Positions 1 to 9,338 of a DNA stretch of 64,000 bases are shown here, piece by piece. The stretch is from Curtobacterium sp. SGAir0471 (GTDB lineage: Bacteria > Actinomycetota > Actinomycetes > Actinomycetales > Microbacteriaceae): positions 2,852,001-2,916,000 of the forward strand of contig NZ_CP027869.1 of assembly GCF_005490985.1 (NCBI RefSeq). Direction: 5' to 3'. A program made the position numbers and the translations under genes. Under the pieces are notes generated by a model. That model was not told where the DNA came from. It made no database searches and saw only the letters and a program-made list of their open reading frames with translations. How positions within the stretch are numbered: the stretch's first letter is position 1; every line of letters begins with the position of its first letter.

Positions 1-1182
1 TACAACATGTTCCAGCCGCTCATGTACCAGGTCGCCACCGGCGGTCTGAACGCGGGCGACGTCACCTACTTCCTGCGGAGCCTGCGGGCGAAGCAGTCGA
101 ACGCCGACTTCCGGCACGGGCTCCTCACCGGCATCGACACCGAGCACCGGATCGCCGAGATGTCCGACGGCGAGCACCTGCACTACGACTGGCTGATCCT
201 GGCGAACGGTGTCAACACGAGCTACTTCGGAACGCCCGGTGCGTACGAGTACGCGTACTCGATGTACTCCCGCTCGCAGGCCCTCCGCATCCGCGACGAG
301 CTGTTCACTCGCCTCGAGCAGGCCGCGGCGCAGCAGGGCCCGGACGAGATCCGCGTCGTGATCGTCGGCGGCGGCGCGACCGGCGTGGAGATGGCCGGCG
401 CCCTCGCCGAGCTCCGCGACCAGGCCCTCGTCGGGGCGTACCCGGAGATCGAGCGCGGCAACATCTCGATCACGCTCGTGCACCGCAGCGGCGAGCTCCT
501 CAAGCCGTTCGCCCCGCGTCTGCGCCGGTACGCGGCAAAGGTGCTCCGGAAGCGCGGCGTGGTGCTCCGGCTGAACACCGGCGTCGCCGAGGTCAAGGAG
601 GACGGTGTCGTCACCGCCTCGGGCGAGTTCATCCCCGCGTCCCAGGTCATCTGGGCCACCGGGGTCGCGGCGCACAAGGAGGTCTCGGGCTGGGGCATGC
701 CGCAGACCCACGGCGGCCGCATCCAGGTGAACGACGACCTGAGCGTGAAGGGCGTCGAGCGGATCTTCTCGGCCGGCGACATCGCGGCGCAGGACGACGC
801 CCTCGCGCAGCTCGCCCAGCCCGCGCTGCAGGGCGGCAAACACGTCGCCCGCCAGGTGAAGCGCCTGCTCGACGGGAAGCCGACCGAGCACTTCAAGTAC
901 TTCGACAAGGGCACGATGGCGACCATCGGGACGAACGCCGCGGTGGCGCAGCTGCGCGGCGGCATCACGATGGTCGGCCCCGTGGCGTGGCTGGCGTGGG
1001 TCGCGGTGCACATCGCCTCGCTGCTCGGCAACGGCAACCGGCTGTCGACGCTGTCGCACTTCTTCGTCCGCTACCTGTGGTTCATGAGGAAGCGCTCGAT
1101 CCCGATCGTCGGGGACGTCCGGCCCGTGCGCCCGAACGGCGACCGCGAGCCGGAGCCCTGGCAGATGCAGAAGGCCGAGTAG
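1..1182 (+). CDS. ndh: Type II NADH dehydrogenase (NDH-2), 5' truncated by window edge
   Basis: Membrane-associated flavoprotein that passes electrons from NADH to menaquinone without proton pumping. The frame is open to base 1, and the first visible residues (YNMFQPLMYQVATGGL) correspond to the quinone-site region that normally lies about 40-50 residues into NDH-2, so the N-terminal FAD Rossmann motif is outside the window. Visible are the second Rossmann fold (VVIVGGGATGVEMAG, about residue 120), the FAD-contacting FSAGDIAAQ motif, an AQPALQGG stretch typical of the family, and a C-terminal hydrophobic/amphipathic segment expected to dock on the membrane. It ends 36 bases from the convergent SDR gene, separated by a hairpin. 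Confidence 0.93.
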   Translation, partial: YNMFQPLMYQVATGGLNAGDVTYFLRSLRAKQSNADFRHGLLTGIDTEHRIAEMSDGEHLHYDWLILANGVNTSYFGTPGAYEYAYSMYSRSQALRIRDELFTRLEQAAAQQGPDEIRVVIVGGGATGVEMAGALAELRDQALVGAYPEIERGNISITLVHRSGELLKPFAPRLRRYAAKVLRKRGVVLRLNTGVAEVKEDGVVTASGEFIPASQVIWATGVAAHKEVSGWGMPQTHGGRIQVNDDLSVKGVERIFSAGDIAAQDDALAQLAQPALQGGKHVARQVKRLLDGKPTEHFKYFDKGTMATIGTNAAVAQLRGGITMVGPVAWLAWVAVHIASLLGNGNRLSTLSHFFVRYLWFMRKRSIPIVGDVRPVRPNGDREPEPWQMQKAE

Positions 1183-1192
1183 CGCCGACACT

Positions 1193-1215
1193 GCTGCGGG
1201 CTCCGAGCCCGCAGC
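1193..1215. terminator. Hairpin between convergent ndh and SDR gene
   Basis: Perfect 10-base arms (1193-1202 and 1206-1215) around a 3-base loop, placed between two convergent stop codons. There is no clear U-tract; it probably acts as a bidirectional terminator. Confidence 0.6.
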
Positions 1216-1218
1216 GGC

Positions 1219-2124
1219 TCAGCGCGCGGCGACGTGCGCGTACGCCCCCGCGGCGATGTCCTCGAGCAGGGTCGGGCCGGTCGGCTCCCACCCGAGCAGC
1301 TCCTGCGTCGCGGCCGACGACGCCGACATCTCCGCGCCGAAGAACCCGCCGATGAACCCGAAGTGCGCGGCGGCGTCCGCGGGGTCGACGCTCGTGACCG
1401 GCAGCCCGAGCGCGTCCCCGATCGCCGCCGCGACGTCCCGCGTGGGGATCCCCTGCTCGGCGACGGCGTGCAACCGGGAACCGGCCGGCGCCTGCTCGAG
1501 CCCGAGCCGCACCATCCGGGCGGCGTCCGTGACGTGCACGGCCGCCCATCGGTTGCTGCCGTCGCCGACGTAGCCGGACACCCCGCGCTCGAGTGCGACC
1601 CCCACCAGGTACGCGACGAAGCCGTGGTCCCCGACGCCGTGGGTGGTCGGGCTGAACCGCGCGGCGATCGAGCGGACCCCCTGGTCGACGAAGTCGAACG
1701 CCCGGTTCTCGCTGCCGCCGCGCGGGCTGTCCACGCCCGTGAACGGCGAGGGATCGTGCTCCTCCGCCGGACGACCCGGTGCCAGGGCGGCGACCCCGGA
1801 GGCCACGACGAACGGCCGGTCGGTGCCCACGAGCGCGGTCGCGAGGGCCTCGACGGCGGCACGCTCGGTGGCGTTCGTCGCCGCCTGGTCGGACCAGTCG
1901 TGCTTGTTCGCGAGGTGCAGGACGCCCTCGGCGTCCGCCGCACCCCGGGCGAGCACCGCGAGGTCGTCGAGGTCGCCGCGCACGACGGTGACGCCCTTGG
2001 CCGCGAGCGCCGTCGCCGATGCGTCGGAGCGGGCGAGACCGGTGACGTCGTGTCCGGCGGCGAGCAGGTCGTCGACGGTGTGGGAGCCGATCCAGCCGGA
2101 TGCCCCGGTGACGAAGACGTGCAT
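1219..2124 (-). CDS. SDR-family NAD(P)-dependent oxidoreductase / sugar-epimerase-like
   Basis: A 301-residue extended-SDR protein. The N-terminus carries the Rossmann motif TGASGWIG. The C-terminal half has the WAAVHVTDAARMV segment common in epimerase-like SDRs. The usual YxxxK pair is not obvious, so it may be an atypical member that binds NAD(P) without classical dehydrogenase chemistry. The ATG at 2124 is preferred over upstream in-frame codons because GGAAGGA lies 6 bases before it. It is divergent from a TetR regulator, and the two palindromes in the 93-base gap suggest direct control by that regulator. The substrate cannot be read from sequence. Confidence 0.8.
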   Translation of the reverse strand: MHVFVTGASGWIGSHTVDDLLAAGHDVTGLARSDASATALAAKGVTVVRGDLDDLAVLARGAADAEGVLHLANKHDWSDQAATNATERAAVEALATALVGTDRPFVVASGVAALAPGRPAEEHDPSPFTGVDSPRGGSENRAFDFVDQGVRSIAARFSPTTHGVGDHGFVAYLVGVALERGVSGYVGDGSNRWAAVHVTDAARMVRLGLEQAPAGSRLHAVAEQGIPTRDVAAAIGDALGLPVTSVDPADAAAHFGFIGGFFGAEMSASSAATQELLGWEPTGPTLLEDIAAGAYAHVAAR

Positions 2125-2153
2125 GTGCGTTCCTTCCGCAGGGCCCACGACCC

Positions 2154-2172
2154 GATGTCATGGACTGACATC
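2154..2172. promoter_or_regulatory. Palindromic operator 1 of the SDR/TetR intergenic region
   Basis: GATGTCA-TGGAC-TGACATC: perfect 7-base arms with a 5-base spacer, 30 bases upstream of the SDR start. Probably bound by the adjacent TetR protein. Confidence 0.65.
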
Positions 2173-2184
2173 ACCGTAGCACTC

Positions 2185-2203
2185 GATGTCAGCGACTGTC
2201 ATC
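2185..2203. promoter_or_regulatory. Palindromic operator 2 of the SDR/TetR intergenic region
   Basis: GATGTCA-GCGAC-TGTCATC: same half-site as operator 1, one symmetric position altered. Its centre is 31 bp (about three helical turns) from the first, so two dimers could bind the same face. It ends 2 bases before a TAGGAT -10-like element (2206-2211) that lies 6 bases from the tetR ATG, so binding should repress the regulator itself. Confidence 0.65.
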
Positions 2204-2217
2204 AGTAGGATCGTCCC

Positions 2218-2790
2218 ATGGCGCGATGGCGATCCGGCACCCGGGAACGACTGCAGGCGACCGCGCTGCAGCTCTTCGCCGAGCACGGGTACGACGAGAC
2301 GACCGTCGCCGAGATCGCCGCGGCGGCCGAGGTCACCGAGCGCACCTTCTTCCGCCACTTCGCGGACAAGCGCGAGGTCCTGTTCGCCGGACAGGACGAC
2401 TTCTCCGGCATGTTCACCGGCCCGATCGTCGACGCCCCGGAGGGCACGCCGGCGTTCTCGCTCGTCCGCCGGTCGCTCGACTCCGCGGCAGCGTTCTTCC
2501 CGAACGACCGGCGCGACTGGTCACGAGGACGGCAGCGGGTCATCGACGCCGTCCCGGCCCTGGGCGAGCGGGAGCTCGGCAAGCTCGCGACCCTGAAGGT
2601 CCACCTGGGTGACGCACTGCGGGCGCACGGGGTCGACGAGCCGGCGGCCACGATCGCCGCGGAGACGGCGGTCACGGTGTTCCACCTGTCCTTCACGCAG
2701 TGGATCGCGAACGGCGAGGACCGCGACTTCGCCGCGATCGTGCACGAGCGCCTCGACGCCCTGACGCGGGTCGTGCACCCCGGTTCTTGA
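2218..2790 (+). CDS. TetR/AcrR-family transcriptional regulator
   Basis: A 190-residue one-component repressor. The N-terminal HTH (about residues 8-55) is typical: TALQLFAEHGYDETTVAEIAAAAEVTERTFFRHFADKRE read in pieces shows the recognition helix VTERTFFRHF. The C-terminal ligand-binding domain is not assignable to a ligand. There is no Shine-Dalgarno sequence; TAGGAT at 2206-2211 ends 6 bases before the ATG, which suggests a leaderless transcript. The gene diverges from the SDR gene, and two similar palindromes sit in the shared promoter region. Confidence 0.88.
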   Translation: MARWRSGTRERLQATALQLFAEHGYDETTVAEIAAAAEVTERTFFRHFADKREVLFAGQDDFSGMFTGPIVDAPEGTPAFSLVRRSLDSAAAFFPNDRRDWSRGRQRVIDAVPALGERELGKLATLKVHLGDALRAHGVDEPAATIAAETAVTVFHLSFTQWIANGEDRDFAAIVHERLDALTRVVHPGS

Positions 2791-2796
2791 GCGTCC

Positions 2797-2820
2797 TCTT
2801 ACCCGCGCAGGGCAAGCTCG
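2797..2820 (+). promoter_or_regulatory. TCTTA-type element upstream of the acyltransferase gene
   Basis: TCTTA followed after three bases by GCGCAGGG, 61 bases before the acyltransferase GTG. The same arrangement occurs 62 bases before the GT39 gene (15829) and the GT2-GtrA gene (20942). Interpreted as a shared regulator site or promoter element for envelope genes; the binding protein is unknown. Confidence 0.45.
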
Positions 2821-2857
2821 TCGTCAACCGTTCGACCGATCCTCGCAGGGAGGAACC

Positions 2858-4069
2858 GTGGCGACGCAGACCCTCGCGCCCGAGCACACCCGGACGACCG
2901 ACCGCAGCACCTCGGTCGGCCGTCGGTCCGGCGCTGCCCCGACGGCGCCGCCGCCCCCGCTGACCCGCCGGGCCCCGGCCCTCGACGGGCTGCGCACGAT
3001 CGCGATCGCCATGGTGATCCTGTACCACCTGCACGTGCCGCAGTTCGAGGGCGGCTTCGTCGGTGTGACCGTGTTCTTCGCCCTGTCCGGGTTCCTCATC
3101 ACGACGCTGCTGCTCGGCGAGCACCGGAAGACCGGGCGCATCCGGCTCGGGAACTTCTGGCTGAAGCGCCTGCTCCGGCTCTACCCGGCACTCGTCGCAC
3201 TCGTCGTGGTCGGCCTGCTCCTGTGGAACTGGGTTGGCGACTACAAGGGCGCCTCCTTCGGCCCCGGCGAAGCCGCGTTCATCGCGCTGACCTACACGGG
3301 CAACCTGTTCCGCTCCTTCTGGGACACCACGCAGGGCGTCTTCGCGCACACGTGGTCCCTGTCGATGGAGGAGCAGTTCTACCTGGTCTGGCCGCCCGTC
3401 CTGGTGCTGCTCTTCCTGGTCCGTGCCCGCCGCCGGTGGCTCATCGCCGGACTCGGGACGGTCGTCGTCGCATGCTCGGTCGTCGCCGGCCTCGTCTACG
3501 CGAAGCCGAACAGCGGCGCGACCCCCGACGTCTACTTCTCCCCCGTCCTCGGGGTCGTCCCGTTGGCGACGGGCTGCCTGCTCGCCCTGCTGCTCGACGA
3601 CGAGCGCGTCCGCACCTGGGCCGCCGGTGTCGCCGGGCACGTCGCGACCTGGGCCGGCATCGTCCTGCTCGCCGGCATCATGCTCTGGATCGGCGACGAC
3701 TGGGCCCAGCACGCGTGGACGTTCAGCGTGGTGCTGCCGCTCACGGGCGTCGTCTCCGCGGTGCTCATCGGCGGGCTCGTGTCCGTGCGGTCGCCGCTGT
3801 CGGTCGCGCTCGCCTGGTCGCCCGTGTCGTGGTTCGGTCGTCGCGTGTCGTACGCCGCGTACCTCTGGCACCCGCTCGTCATCGCGCTCCTCGACCCCTT
3901 CGCCGTCGGGCCGTGGGGCAAGGTGCTCATGATCGCCGTCGCCGTCATCGTGGCGATCGGCGCCGCCTACGCCGTCGAGGTCCCCGTCGAGAAGGCGCAG
4001 AAGCGCTTCCGCGAGGCACGTCGGGTCGCCGCGGAGGACCGCGCCGAGCGCGCTCGCGTCACCACCTGA
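2858..4069 (+). CDS. Acyltransferase 3 family integral membrane protein (OafA/YrhL-like)
   Basis: A 403-residue multi-spanning membrane O-acyltransferase that would move an acyl group (often acetyl) to a cell-envelope polysaccharide or lipid sugar. After a 45-residue cytoplasmic N-terminus come the family hallmarks LDGLRTIAIAMVILYHLH (with the catalytic-type His), the FFALSGFLITTLL membrane segment, an RLYPALVAL segment and SLSMEEQFYLVWP. About ten hydrophobic helices follow, with a charged Arg-rich tail. GTG at 2858 is chosen because GGGAGG lies 6-10 bases upstream. It shares an upstream element with two glycosyltransferase genes in the window, consistent with an envelope-modification role. 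Confidence 0.88.
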   Translation: MATQTLAPEHTRTTDRSTSVGRRSGAAPTAPPPPLTRRAPALDGLRTIAIAMVILYHLHVPQFEGGFVGVTVFFALSGFLITTLLLGEHRKTGRIRLGNFWLKRLLRLYPALVALVVVGLLLWNWVGDYKGASFGPGEAAFIALTYTGNLFRSFWDTTQGVFAHTWSLSMEEQFYLVWPPVLVLLFLVRARRRWLIAGLGTVVVACSVVAGLVYAKPNSGATPDVYFSPVLGVVPLATGCLLALLLDDERVRTWAAGVAGHVATWAGIVLLAGIMLWIGDDWAQHAWTFSVVLPLTGVVSAVLIGGLVSVRSPLSVALAWSPVSWFGRRVSYAAYLWHPLVIALLDPFAVGPWGKVLMIAVAVIVAIGAAYAVEVPVEKAQKRFREARRVAAEDRAERARVTT

Positions 4070-4103
4070 CGACCGCTGCCGTCGTCCCCTGACGCGACCC
4101 ACC

Positions 4104-4151
4104 GTCGGACGGGAGGCGCACGGCGCGGCCGCCACGGGCCTCCCGTCCGAC
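4104..4151. repeat. Copy 1 of the GACGGGAGGC palindromic repeat family
   Basis: Perfect 14-base arms GTCGGACGGGAGGC (4104-4117) and its complement (4138-4151) around a GC-rich loop. It lies after the acyltransferase stop and before the FAD monooxygenase promoter, so it can act as a terminator. The same arm sequence recurs seven or more times in the window. Confidence 0.8.
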
Positions 4152-4196
4152 GTCGGCTGGGTGGAGGCGTCGGGACCGGTCCGTAGGCTCGCCTGC

Positions 4197-5399
4197 GTGA
4201 CCACGGAACGCGTCGACGTGCTCGTCGTCGGCGGCGGACCCGTCGGCCTGTTCGCCGCCGCGCTCCTCGAGCGGGCGGGCGTCACGGTCGCGGTCTGGGA
4301 ACGTCGCGACAGCGACCCGACCGGCTCGCGGGCGATCGGGATCCACCCGCCGTCGCTCAACGCCTTCGCCGCGATCGGCCTGGACACCGCGGTCCTCGCC
4401 GAGGCGACGCTCGTCCGCACGGGCGTGGCCAGGAGCCGCGGTCGGGTGCTGGGCACGCTGTCGTTCGCGCGGGCGTCGCCGACGCACCCCTACGTCGCCA
4501 CCCTCGACCAGCACCGGACCGAGACCCTGCTGCGCGGCCGGCTCGCGCCCGGGGTCCTGCGGACGGGCACGACGGTGACCGGCCTCTCCCGCCGCGACGA
4601 GCACGTCGTGGCGCACGGCGTCGAGACCGACGGTCGCCCGGTGGTCGTCGAGGCGGCCTTCGTCGTCGGGGCGGACGGGGCGCGGAGCGCGGTGCGCGAC
4701 CTGCTCGGCATCGCGACCTCGGGGCGGGACTACCGCGACCGGTACCTGATGGGTGACTTCGCTGACCCGGAGCCCTCATCGGCCCGGTCGTCGGCCTTGG
4801 TCGACGTCGGCCCGGACGGCGTCGTCGAGTCGTTCCCGCTCCCCGGTGGTCGACGGCGGTACGTCGCACTGGTGCCGGAGGACGTCGCGCCCGCGGCCGC
4901 CGGCAGCGCCCCGGATCCGGGGACCGCCGCGCGGCTGGCCGCGATCGTGGCGGGGCGGACGGGTGCGACCCCCGACCCAGCGACCTGCACGATGACGAGC
5001 GGGTTCCGGGTCCGCCGCCGTGCGGCCGCGCGGGTCGGCGTCGGCCGCGTGGTGCTCGTCGGCGACGCCGCCCACGAGATCAGCCCCATCGGTGGTCAGG
5101 GCATGAACCTCGGGTGGCTCGACGCCGCTGCGCTCGCACCGCTGCTCGCCGAGGCGGTCCGGTCGGGGACGTCGGGTCGGTGGCAGGAGTCGGCGATCGC
5201 CTACGCCGTCGGTCGGCAGGCTGCGGCGCGACGGGCCGCGCGACAGGCGGAGCTGAACATGGCCCTCGGGCGGCCGACCGTGTCGCTCGGGTCGCTGGGG
5301 TCGGTCGGGTCGGTCGGGCGCGAGGTGCTGCTCCGGACGGTGCTGGCGCTGCCCACGGCGCACGGTCTGGCGGGTGTCTACGCGATGCGGTGGGCCTGA
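4197..5399 (+). CDS. FAD-dependent aromatic/isoprenoid-type monooxygenase
   Basis: A 400-residue class A flavoprotein monooxygenase-like protein of the PHBH/UbiH superfamily. It shows the FAD Rossmann motif VLVVGGGPVGLFAAALLE, an internal VVGADGARSAVRDLL motif matching the DG motif, and the GDAAHEISPIGGQGMNLGWLDA motif that contacts the flavin ribityl chain. The start is taken as GTG 4197, not the upstream in-frame GTG, because TAGGCT (4184-4189) ends 7 bases before it, indicating a leaderless message, and the upstream stretch encodes nothing family-like. It converges on a UbiA prenyltransferase gene; a joint role in quinone or meroterpenoid chemistry is possible but unproven. Confidence 0.85.
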   Translation: MTTERVDVLVVGGGPVGLFAAALLERAGVTVAVWERRDSDPTGSRAIGIHPPSLNAFAAIGLDTAVLAEATLVRTGVARSRGRVLGTLSFARASPTHPYVATLDQHRTETLLRGRLAPGVLRTGTTVTGLSRRDEHVVAHGVETDGRPVVVEAAFVVGADGARSAVRDLLGIATSGRDYRDRYLMGDFADPEPSSARSSALVDVGPDGVVESFPLPGGRRRYVALVPEDVAPAAAGSAPDPGTAARLAAIVAGRTGATPDPATCTMTSGFRVRRRAAARVGVGRVVLVGDAAHEISPIGGQGMNLGWLDAAALAPLLAEAVRSGTSGRWQESAIAYAVGRQAAARRAARQAELNMALGRPTVSLGSLGSVGSVGREVLLRTVLALPTAHGLAGVYAMRWA

Positions 5400-5458
5400 G
5401 CGGACCCGACGCTCGTGCGGCGACTGGTGGCGGAGCCGCGGCCGGTGCCGGAGCCGGA

Positions 5459-6378
<920 letters not shown>

Positions 6379-6425
6379 ACCGGCGAGCGTACGGATCGAC
6401 GGCTGCACGGGTGCGAGGACGGCCG

Positions 6426-6462
6426 GGGCCCGCGGCGCCTCGGAGGCCGAGGCACCGCGGGC
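6426..6462 (-). terminator. Strong hairpin after the formaldehyde dehydrogenase-like gene
   Basis: Two-part stem: 9 bp (6426-6434 with 6454-6462) and 7 bp (6436-6442 with 6446-6452), one opposed mismatch, 3-base loop. It lies 16 bases past the stop of the leftward operon and is the likely terminator. Confidence 0.75.
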
Positions 6463-6477
6463 CGTGGCTCGCTGTGG

Positions 6478-7698
6478 TCAGGCCGCGGGGATGAGGCCGT
6501 TGGGGTTCAGGACGTACTTCGTCGCAGCGCCCTTGTCGAACTCCTCGTAGCCGCGCGGGGCCTCGTCGAGCCCGATCGGCTTCGCATTGACGTTCTTCGC
6601 GATGCTCGTGCGGTCGTGCAGGATCGCCATCATCAGCTGCCGGTTGTACTTCATCACCGGGCACTGGCCCGTGGTGAACGACAGCGACTTCGCCCAGCCG
6701 GTGCCGAGGCTGAGCGACAGGGCACCCTTCTTCGCGGCCTCGTCGACACCGCCCGGGTCACCCGTGACGTAGAGCCCGGGGATGCCCAGGGCTCCACCCG
6801 CGGCGGTGACGTCCATCAGCGAGTTGAGCACGGTCGCGGGCGCCTCGTGCCCGGACCCGGAGCCGTGGCCCTTCGCTTCGAAGCCCACGGCGTCGATGCC
6901 GCAGTCGACGAGGGGTTCGCCGAGGATCTGGTCGATCTGGTCGGCCGGGTCGCCCTTCGTCAGGTCGACGGTCTCGCACCCGAAGCTGCGCGCCTGCGCC
7001 AGACGGTCGGCGTTCATGTCGCCGACGATCACCACGCTCGCGCCGAGCAGGAACGCGCCGGTGGCGGCGGCGAGACCCACGGGCCCGGCGCCGGCGACGT
7101 ACACGGTCGACCCGACCTCGACCCCGGCGGTCACGGCGCCGTGGAAGCCGGTGGGGAAGATGTCGGAGAGCATCGCGAGGTCGAGGATCTTCTCGAGGGC
7201 CTGGTCGCGGTCCGGGAACTTCAGCAGGTTCCAGTCGGCGTACGGGACGAGCACGTACTCGGCCTGCCCGCCGACCCAGCCGCCCATGTCGACGTAGCCG
7301 TACGCGCTGCCCGGGCGGTCCGGGTTCACGTTGAGGCAGATGCCGGTCTTCCGCTCCTTGCAGTTCCGGCAGCGCCCGCAGGCGATGTTGAACGGCACCG
7401 AGACGATGTCCCCCACCTTGATGAACTCGACGTCCGGGCCGACCTCGACGACCTCGCCGGTGATCTCGTGCCCGAGCACCAGGTCGGTGGGAGCCGTGGT
7501 GCGACCGCGGACCATGTGCTGGTCGCTGCCGCAGATGTTCGTCGCCACGGTGCGCAGGATCGCGCCGTGGTTCACCTTGCGCCCGACGTTCGCCGGGTTC
7601 ACGCCGGGTCCGTCCTTGAGCTCGAACGTCGGGTAGTCGGTCTCGATGACCTCGACCTTCCCCGGTCCCTGGTACGCGACTGCGTGGTTGCTCGCCAT
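6478..7698 (-). CDS. fdhA: Glutathione-independent formaldehyde dehydrogenase-like zinc enzyme
   Basis: A 406-residue zinc-dependent medium-chain dehydrogenase closely resembling Pseudomonas glutathione-independent formaldehyde dehydrogenase in length and motifs. Seen are NICGSDQHM (catalytic zinc Cys), GHEITGEV (second zinc ligand), the four-Cys structural zinc lobe CGRCRNCKERKTGIC, the family-specific DIFPTGFHGAV stretch and the NAD Rossmann GAGPVGLAAA. The enzyme family converts formaldehyde to formate with tightly bound NAD, and some members dismutate aldehydes. GAGGAGG lies 7 bases before the ATG. It is the last gene of the leftward aldolase-dhaLK operon, so the physiological substrate may be a sugar-derived aldehyde or alcohol rather than free formaldehyde. 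Confidence 0.85.
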   Translation of the reverse strand: MASNHAVAYQGPGKVEVIETDYPTFELKDGPGVNPANVGRKVNHGAILRTVATNICGSDQHMVRGRTTAPTDLVLGHEITGEVVEVGPDVEFIKVGDIVSVPFNIACGRCRNCKERKTGICLNVNPDRPGSAYGYVDMGGWVGGQAEYVLVPYADWNLLKFPDRDQALEKILDLAMLSDIFPTGFHGAVTAGVEVGSTVYVAGAGPVGLAAATGAFLLGASVVIVGDMNADRLAQARSFGCETVDLTKGDPADQIDQILGEPLVDCGIDAVGFEAKGHGSGSGHEAPATVLNSLMDVTAAGGALGIPGLYVTGDPGGVDEAAKKGALSLSLGTGWAKSLSFTTGQCPVMKYNRQLMMAILHDRTSIAKNVNAKPIGLDEAPRGYEEFDKGAATKYVLNPNGLIPAA

Positions 7699-7808
7699 GT
7701 GATCCTCCTCGATCGTCGGCGGCTGGACGCCCGCGGTCGCGGGCGCCAGGTGTGGGTGGCGGGTCGGCCGGTCGGCGGGCGGGATGGTGCCCGCCGAGCG
7801 GCCGCCGC

Positions 7809-8228
7809 TCAGAACGCCGCGGCTCCGGCCTCGGCGACTTCCTGATCCTGCTCGATGGTTCCGGTCGAGACGCCGATCGCGCCGACGACGCGGCCGTCGC
7901 GGACGAGGGGGATGCCCCCGGCGAAGACGACGAGCCGACCTCCGTGGGCGTCGCTCAAGCCGAACAGGTCACCGGTGGGACGGGTGACGTCGTTCAGGTC
8001 CTTCGTCTGCGTCTGGAACGCGATCGACGTGTACGCCTTGTTGATCGCGATGTGGATGCTGCCGATGTTCGCGGTGTCCATGCGCACGTGTGCCTTCAGG
8101 TTGCCGCCGGCGTCCACGACGGCGACGTCCTGCGGCTGACCGATCTCCTCGGCCTTCGCGACGGCGGCGTCGATGACGCGCCGGGCGTCGTCGAGGGTGA
8201 GGCTGTCCTGGATCTTCTCGTTCGCCAC
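7809..8228 (-). CDS. GlcG/HbpS-family protein
   Basis: A 139-residue protein of the GlcG/HbpS (PF03928) family: LTLDDARRVIDAAVAKAEEIG, VAVVDAGGNLKAHVRMD, AINKAYTSIAF and FAGGIPLVRDGRVVGAIGVS are all characteristic. The family includes the Streptomyces haem-binding HbpS, but many members accompany sugar and glycerol/DHA gene clusters and their biochemical role is unsettled. No signal peptide is seen, so it is probably cytoplasmic. GTG start with GGAG about 8 bases upstream; 16 bases downstream of dhaK, hence in the same operon. Confidence 0.82.
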   Translation of the reverse strand: MANEKIQDSLTLDDARRVIDAAVAKAEEIGQPQDVAVVDAGGNLKAHVRMDTANIGSIHIAINKAYTSIAFQTQTKDLNDVTRPTGDLFGLSDAHGGRLVVFAGGIPLVRDGRVVGAIGVSTGTIEQDQEVAEAGAAAF

Positions 8229-8244
8229 GGTGTCGTCTCCGGCT

Positions 8245-9240
8245 TCAGAAGGTGCGGATCGGGATCTCGGCGGGAGCGGCGAGGAGTTCCTCGACCTCGT
8301 CGTCGAGCTTGACGAGGGTGATGGAGGCTCCGGCCATGTCGAGCGAGGTGCAGTACTCGCCGACGTAGCTGCGGACGGGGGTGATCCCCTGGGCCACGAG
8401 CTTCTCGTGGGCGATGCCGTAGAGCAGGTAGAGCTCGCTGATCGGGGTACCGCCGAGGCCGTTCACCATGAGCGCGACCCGGTCGCCGTCCGCGAACGGC
8501 AGGTCCGAGACGATCGGGTCGAGGAGGATGTCGACGATCTCGTCGGCGGAGACGATCTTCTGCCGCGCTCGCCCGGGTTCGCCGTGGATGCCGACGCCGA
8601 CCTCGATCTCGTCGTCGCCGAGCTCGAACAGCGGGGAGCCCTTCGCCGGCGGGGTGCAGGCGGTGAGCGCGACACCCATCGTCCGGGTGACGGAGTTCAC
8701 CTTCTGGCCGATGCGGACGACCTCGTCCAGGTCGGCGCCCGCCTCGGACGCGGCTCCGACGGCCTTGATGACGAAGAAGTTGCCCGCGACCCCTCGGCGA
8801 CCGATCGTGTACGTGGAGTCCTTCACGGCGACGTCGTCGTCGATGAACAGGGTCTTCACCTTGATGCCCTCGGCGTCGGCGAACTCCTCGGCCATCTCGA
8901 ACGCCATCTTGTCGCCCGTGTAGTTGTTCACCAGGAGCAGCACGCCCTTCGGGCTGTTCACCCGGCGAGCGGCGGCGACGACGTAGTCGGTGGGCGGTGC
9001 GGCGAAGACGTCGCCGGGACAGGCGGCGTCGAGCATGCCCTTCCCGACCACCATGACGTGCGCGGGCTCGTGCCCCGAGCCGGAGCCCTGCACGATCGAG
9101 ACCTTGTCGTCGCGCGGAGCGTCGGCGCGGGCGATGAGATTGGCTTCCGGGTCGTAGCTCAGGGTGTCCGGGTTGGCGAGGGCGAGGCCCTTGAGCATCT
9201 CCGGGACGAACTGCTTCGGGTCGTTGACGAACTTCTTCAC
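8245..9240 (-). CDS. dhaK: Dihydroxyacetone kinase, substrate-binding subunit
   Basis: A 331-residue DhaK. The substrate His is recognisable in EVGVGIHGEPGR, and the N-terminal half has VSIVQGSGSGHEPAHVMVVGKGMLDAACPG, the loop that shapes the ketose pocket. The family covalently holds dihydroxyacetone (or erythrulose in related kinases) as a hemiaminal while DhaL delivers the phosphate. GTG start at 9240 with a GAGG about 8 bases upstream. No DhaM/PTS subunit is encoded here, so an ATP-using kinase or a DhaM elsewhere is required. Confidence 0.93.
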   Translation of the reverse strand: MKKFVNDPKQFVPEMLKGLALANPDTLSYDPEANLIARADAPRDDKVSIVQGSGSGHEPAHVMVVGKGMLDAACPGDVFAAPPTDYVVAAARRVNSPKGVLLLVNNYTGDKMAFEMAEEFADAEGIKVKTLFIDDDVAVKDSTYTIGRRGVAGNFFVIKAVGAASEAGADLDEVVRIGQKVNSVTRTMGVALTACTPPAKGSPLFELGDDEIEVGVGIHGEPGRARQKIVSADEIVDILLDPIVSDLPFADGDRVALMVNGLGGTPISELYLLYGIAHEKLVAQGITPVRSYVGEYCTSLDMAGASITLVKLDDEVEELLAAPAEIPIRTF

Positions 9241-9260
9241 TGCGGTTGCCTCACTTCATC

Positions 9261-9337
9261 GTGGTGGTCGGGTACTGCGGAAGGTCGTGCGGTGGTGGTT
9301 GTCGGGTCCTGCGGGAGGTCGTGCGGTGGTGTTGCGC
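9261..9337. repeat. Imperfect direct repeat between dhaL and dhaK
   Basis: Two about 30-34-base units of the form GTGGTGGT-n-CGGGT-n-CTGCGG-n-AGGTCGTGC (about 9261-9290 and 9292-9324) plus a partial third. It fills the only sizeable gap in the operon. Function unknown; it may be a duplication or shape the intercistronic RNA. Confidence 0.6.
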
Positions 9338-9338
9338 G

